Source of the DNA: Curculioniphilus buchneri
Lineage (GTDB): Bacteria > Pseudomonadota > Gammaproteobacteria > Enterobacterales > Enterobacteriaceae
Direction of reading: 5' to 3'
NCBI RefSeq assembly: GCF_964275155.1
Contig: NZ_OZ193413.1
Span: 248,001-312,000, forward strand
Length of the DNA stretch: 64,000 nt
Shown: piece after piece, positions 63,125-64,000 of the stretch
How positions within the stretch are numbered: the first letter of the stretch is position 1
Layout: each line of letters starts with the position of its first letter
Notes under the pieces: model-generated
Told to the model about the DNA's origin: nothing
The model's database searches: none
What the model saw: the letters and a program-made list of their open reading frames with translations, nothing else
Translations under genes and position numbers: made by a program

Positions 63125-64000
63125 CTAATGAATACCACCAATACGATGTAACCGCATACCAATAGGCCACTGACCTTCTTTTTTATCAAAACTCATCCAA
63201 ATCGCTGTCGCCTGGCCTACAAGGTTAGTTTCTGGTACAAAACCCCAATAACGACTATCATCACTATTATCACGGTTATCACCCATCATAAAGTATTCTC
63301 CTTTTGGTACGATCCATTCCGACAATAATATTCCTGGTTGATTAAAGTAAAGATCCAATCGATCGTGGTGATTTGGTGAAATTAAAATACTATGTTGTTC
63401 TTTATCCAAAGATTCTATACGTTGTATTATTTGGGTGCTGTTATGCTTTGCTTGATAATGTAAAGGTTGTATTACAGAATAATAATGAATCTCTTTTGTT
63501 TTTGTCGATTCGAAGATATTTATAGCGTCTTTTGGAGTAATATCAAAATAAGTAATAGGTAGTTCCATAGGACAATATTGCTGGTTATTAAAATTTGGTT
63601 GAATGGTTATCCGTTTATTCACAAAATCATAACGTATTCGGTCGTTTGGAAGACCTACTACTCGTTTAATATAGTTTAAATTTGGATTAGGAGGATATCT
63701 AAATACTACTACATCACCACGTTTTGGATGTCCGGTTTCAATTAATGTTGTTTGAGTAATTGGGTTTTTAATACCATAAACAAATTTCTTTACTAAAATA
63801 AAGTCGCCAACTAATAACGTCGGCATCATAGATCCAGAAGGAATTTGAAATGGTTCAAAAATAAATGAACGTACAATAAATACGAGTAATAATATAGGAA
63901 AAATAGAATTAAAGGATTCAAACCATTTTGGATAACTATTAGATTGTATAAAAATATCAGTTCCAGTATTTATTTTTTTATTTTCTACTTGATAATTATG
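63125..64000 (-). CDS. lepB: LepB, signal peptidase I (N-terminus outside window)
   Basis: The visible 291 residues run to the window edge without a start. LepB cleaves signal peptides at the periplasmic face of the inner membrane. A transmembrane segment (SIFPILLLVFIVRSFIF) precedes the catalytic Ser in QIPSGSMMP; the general-base Lys is in YIKRVVGLPND; MMGDNRDNSDDSRYWGFVP and the C-terminal RLHRIGGIH match E. coli closely. The first, N-terminal transmembrane helix of E. coli LepB is not visible and should lie beyond 64000, though the N-terminal linker seen (NKKINTGTDIF) is divergent. The internal ATG pair at 63824-63829 is the MM after the catalytic Ser, not the start. Confidence 0.96.
   Translation of the reverse strand, partial: HNYQVENKKINTGTDIFIQSNSYPKWFESFNSIFPILLLVFIVRSFIFEPFQIPSGSMMPTLLVGDFILVKKFVYGIKNPITQTTLIETGHPKRGDVVVFRYPPNPNLNYIKRVVGLPNDRIRYDFVNKRITIQPNFNNQQYCPMELPITYFDITPKDAINIFESTKTKEIHYYSVIQPLHYQAKHNSTQIIQRIESLDKEQHSILISPNHHDRLDLYFNQPGILLSEWIVPKGEYFMMGDNRDNSDDSRYWGFVPETNLVGQATAIWMSFDKKEGQWPIGMRLHRIGGIH

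Noticed and set aside
1..64000. CRISPR arrays, insertion sequences, prophage, integrons, toxin or biosynthetic clusters
   Set aside because: No regularly spaced repeats, transposase/integrase motifs or phage genes are seen anywhere in the window.

Overview
The window looks like a chromosomal segment of a host-restricted gammaproteobacterium of the Enterobacterales, most likely an insect symbiont with an advanced but unfinished genome reduction. Every recognisable protein aligns almost end to end with its Escherichia coli counterpart as I remember it, and many gene clusters keep enterobacterial order: recJ-prfB-lysS, gyrA/ubiG-nrdAB, gmk-rpoZ-spoT-recG, nlpD...ispF-ispD-ftsB, tRNA-Cys/tRNA-Leu, acpS-pdxJ and era-rnc-lepB. 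The DNA is very AT-rich by eye. By summing my coordinates, only about 32 kb of the 64 kb is coding. The rest is AT-rich sequence in 0.4-2.7 kb blocks, mostly where a relative would carry other genes. I cannot name the species.

Layout, left to right. 0-11 kb (+): hslU (5' end outside the window), a YbjG-like undecaprenyl-diphosphate phosphatase, ygfZ, sdhE (apparent AUA start and altered RGxxE motif), recJ, prfB (frameshift site carrying UAA) and lysS. 11-19 kb: gyrA (-) divergent from ubiG (+), then nrdA-nrdB. 19-27 kb: a 2.7 kb hairpin-rich gene desert, then gmk, a shortened rpoZ, a frameshifted spoT and recG. 28-36 kb: murI (-), a multiply broken sthA pseudogene and an OmpC/OmpF-type porin. 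37-42 kb: an lpp pseudogene (-), tRNA-Val, ribE and a DMT-family transporter. 44-53 kb (-): rnb, nlpD, ispF, ispD, ftsB and gmhA. 54-64 kb: tRNA-Ser, guaA (-), tRNA-Cys and tRNA-Leu (+), then acpS-pdxJ and era-rnc-lepB (-), with lepB running off the right edge.

The surviving genes are mostly information processing (gyrA, nrdAB, lysS, prfB, recJ, recG, rnb, rnc, era, four tRNAs), envelope biogenesis (murI, ftsB, nlpD, ybjG-like, gmhA, lepB, porin) and cofactor or isoprenoid synthesis (ribE, pdxJ, ispD, ispF, ubiG, acpS). Retained riboflavin and pyridoxine genes suit a nutritional symbiont, but that role is inference. Losses point the same way: no rpoS next to nlpD, no guaB next to guaA, no recO between pdxJ and era, a dead sthA and lpp, and a spoT cut off inside its regulatory half.

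I found no CRISPR array, transposon, prophage, toxin cluster or new multi-gene system. The points most worth checking are the UAA in the prfB recoding site, the sdhE start and motif, the freshly broken lpp/sthA/spoT set, four of four tRNA genes without an encoded CCA end, and repeated perfect two-copy tandem duplications in the non-coding DNA.
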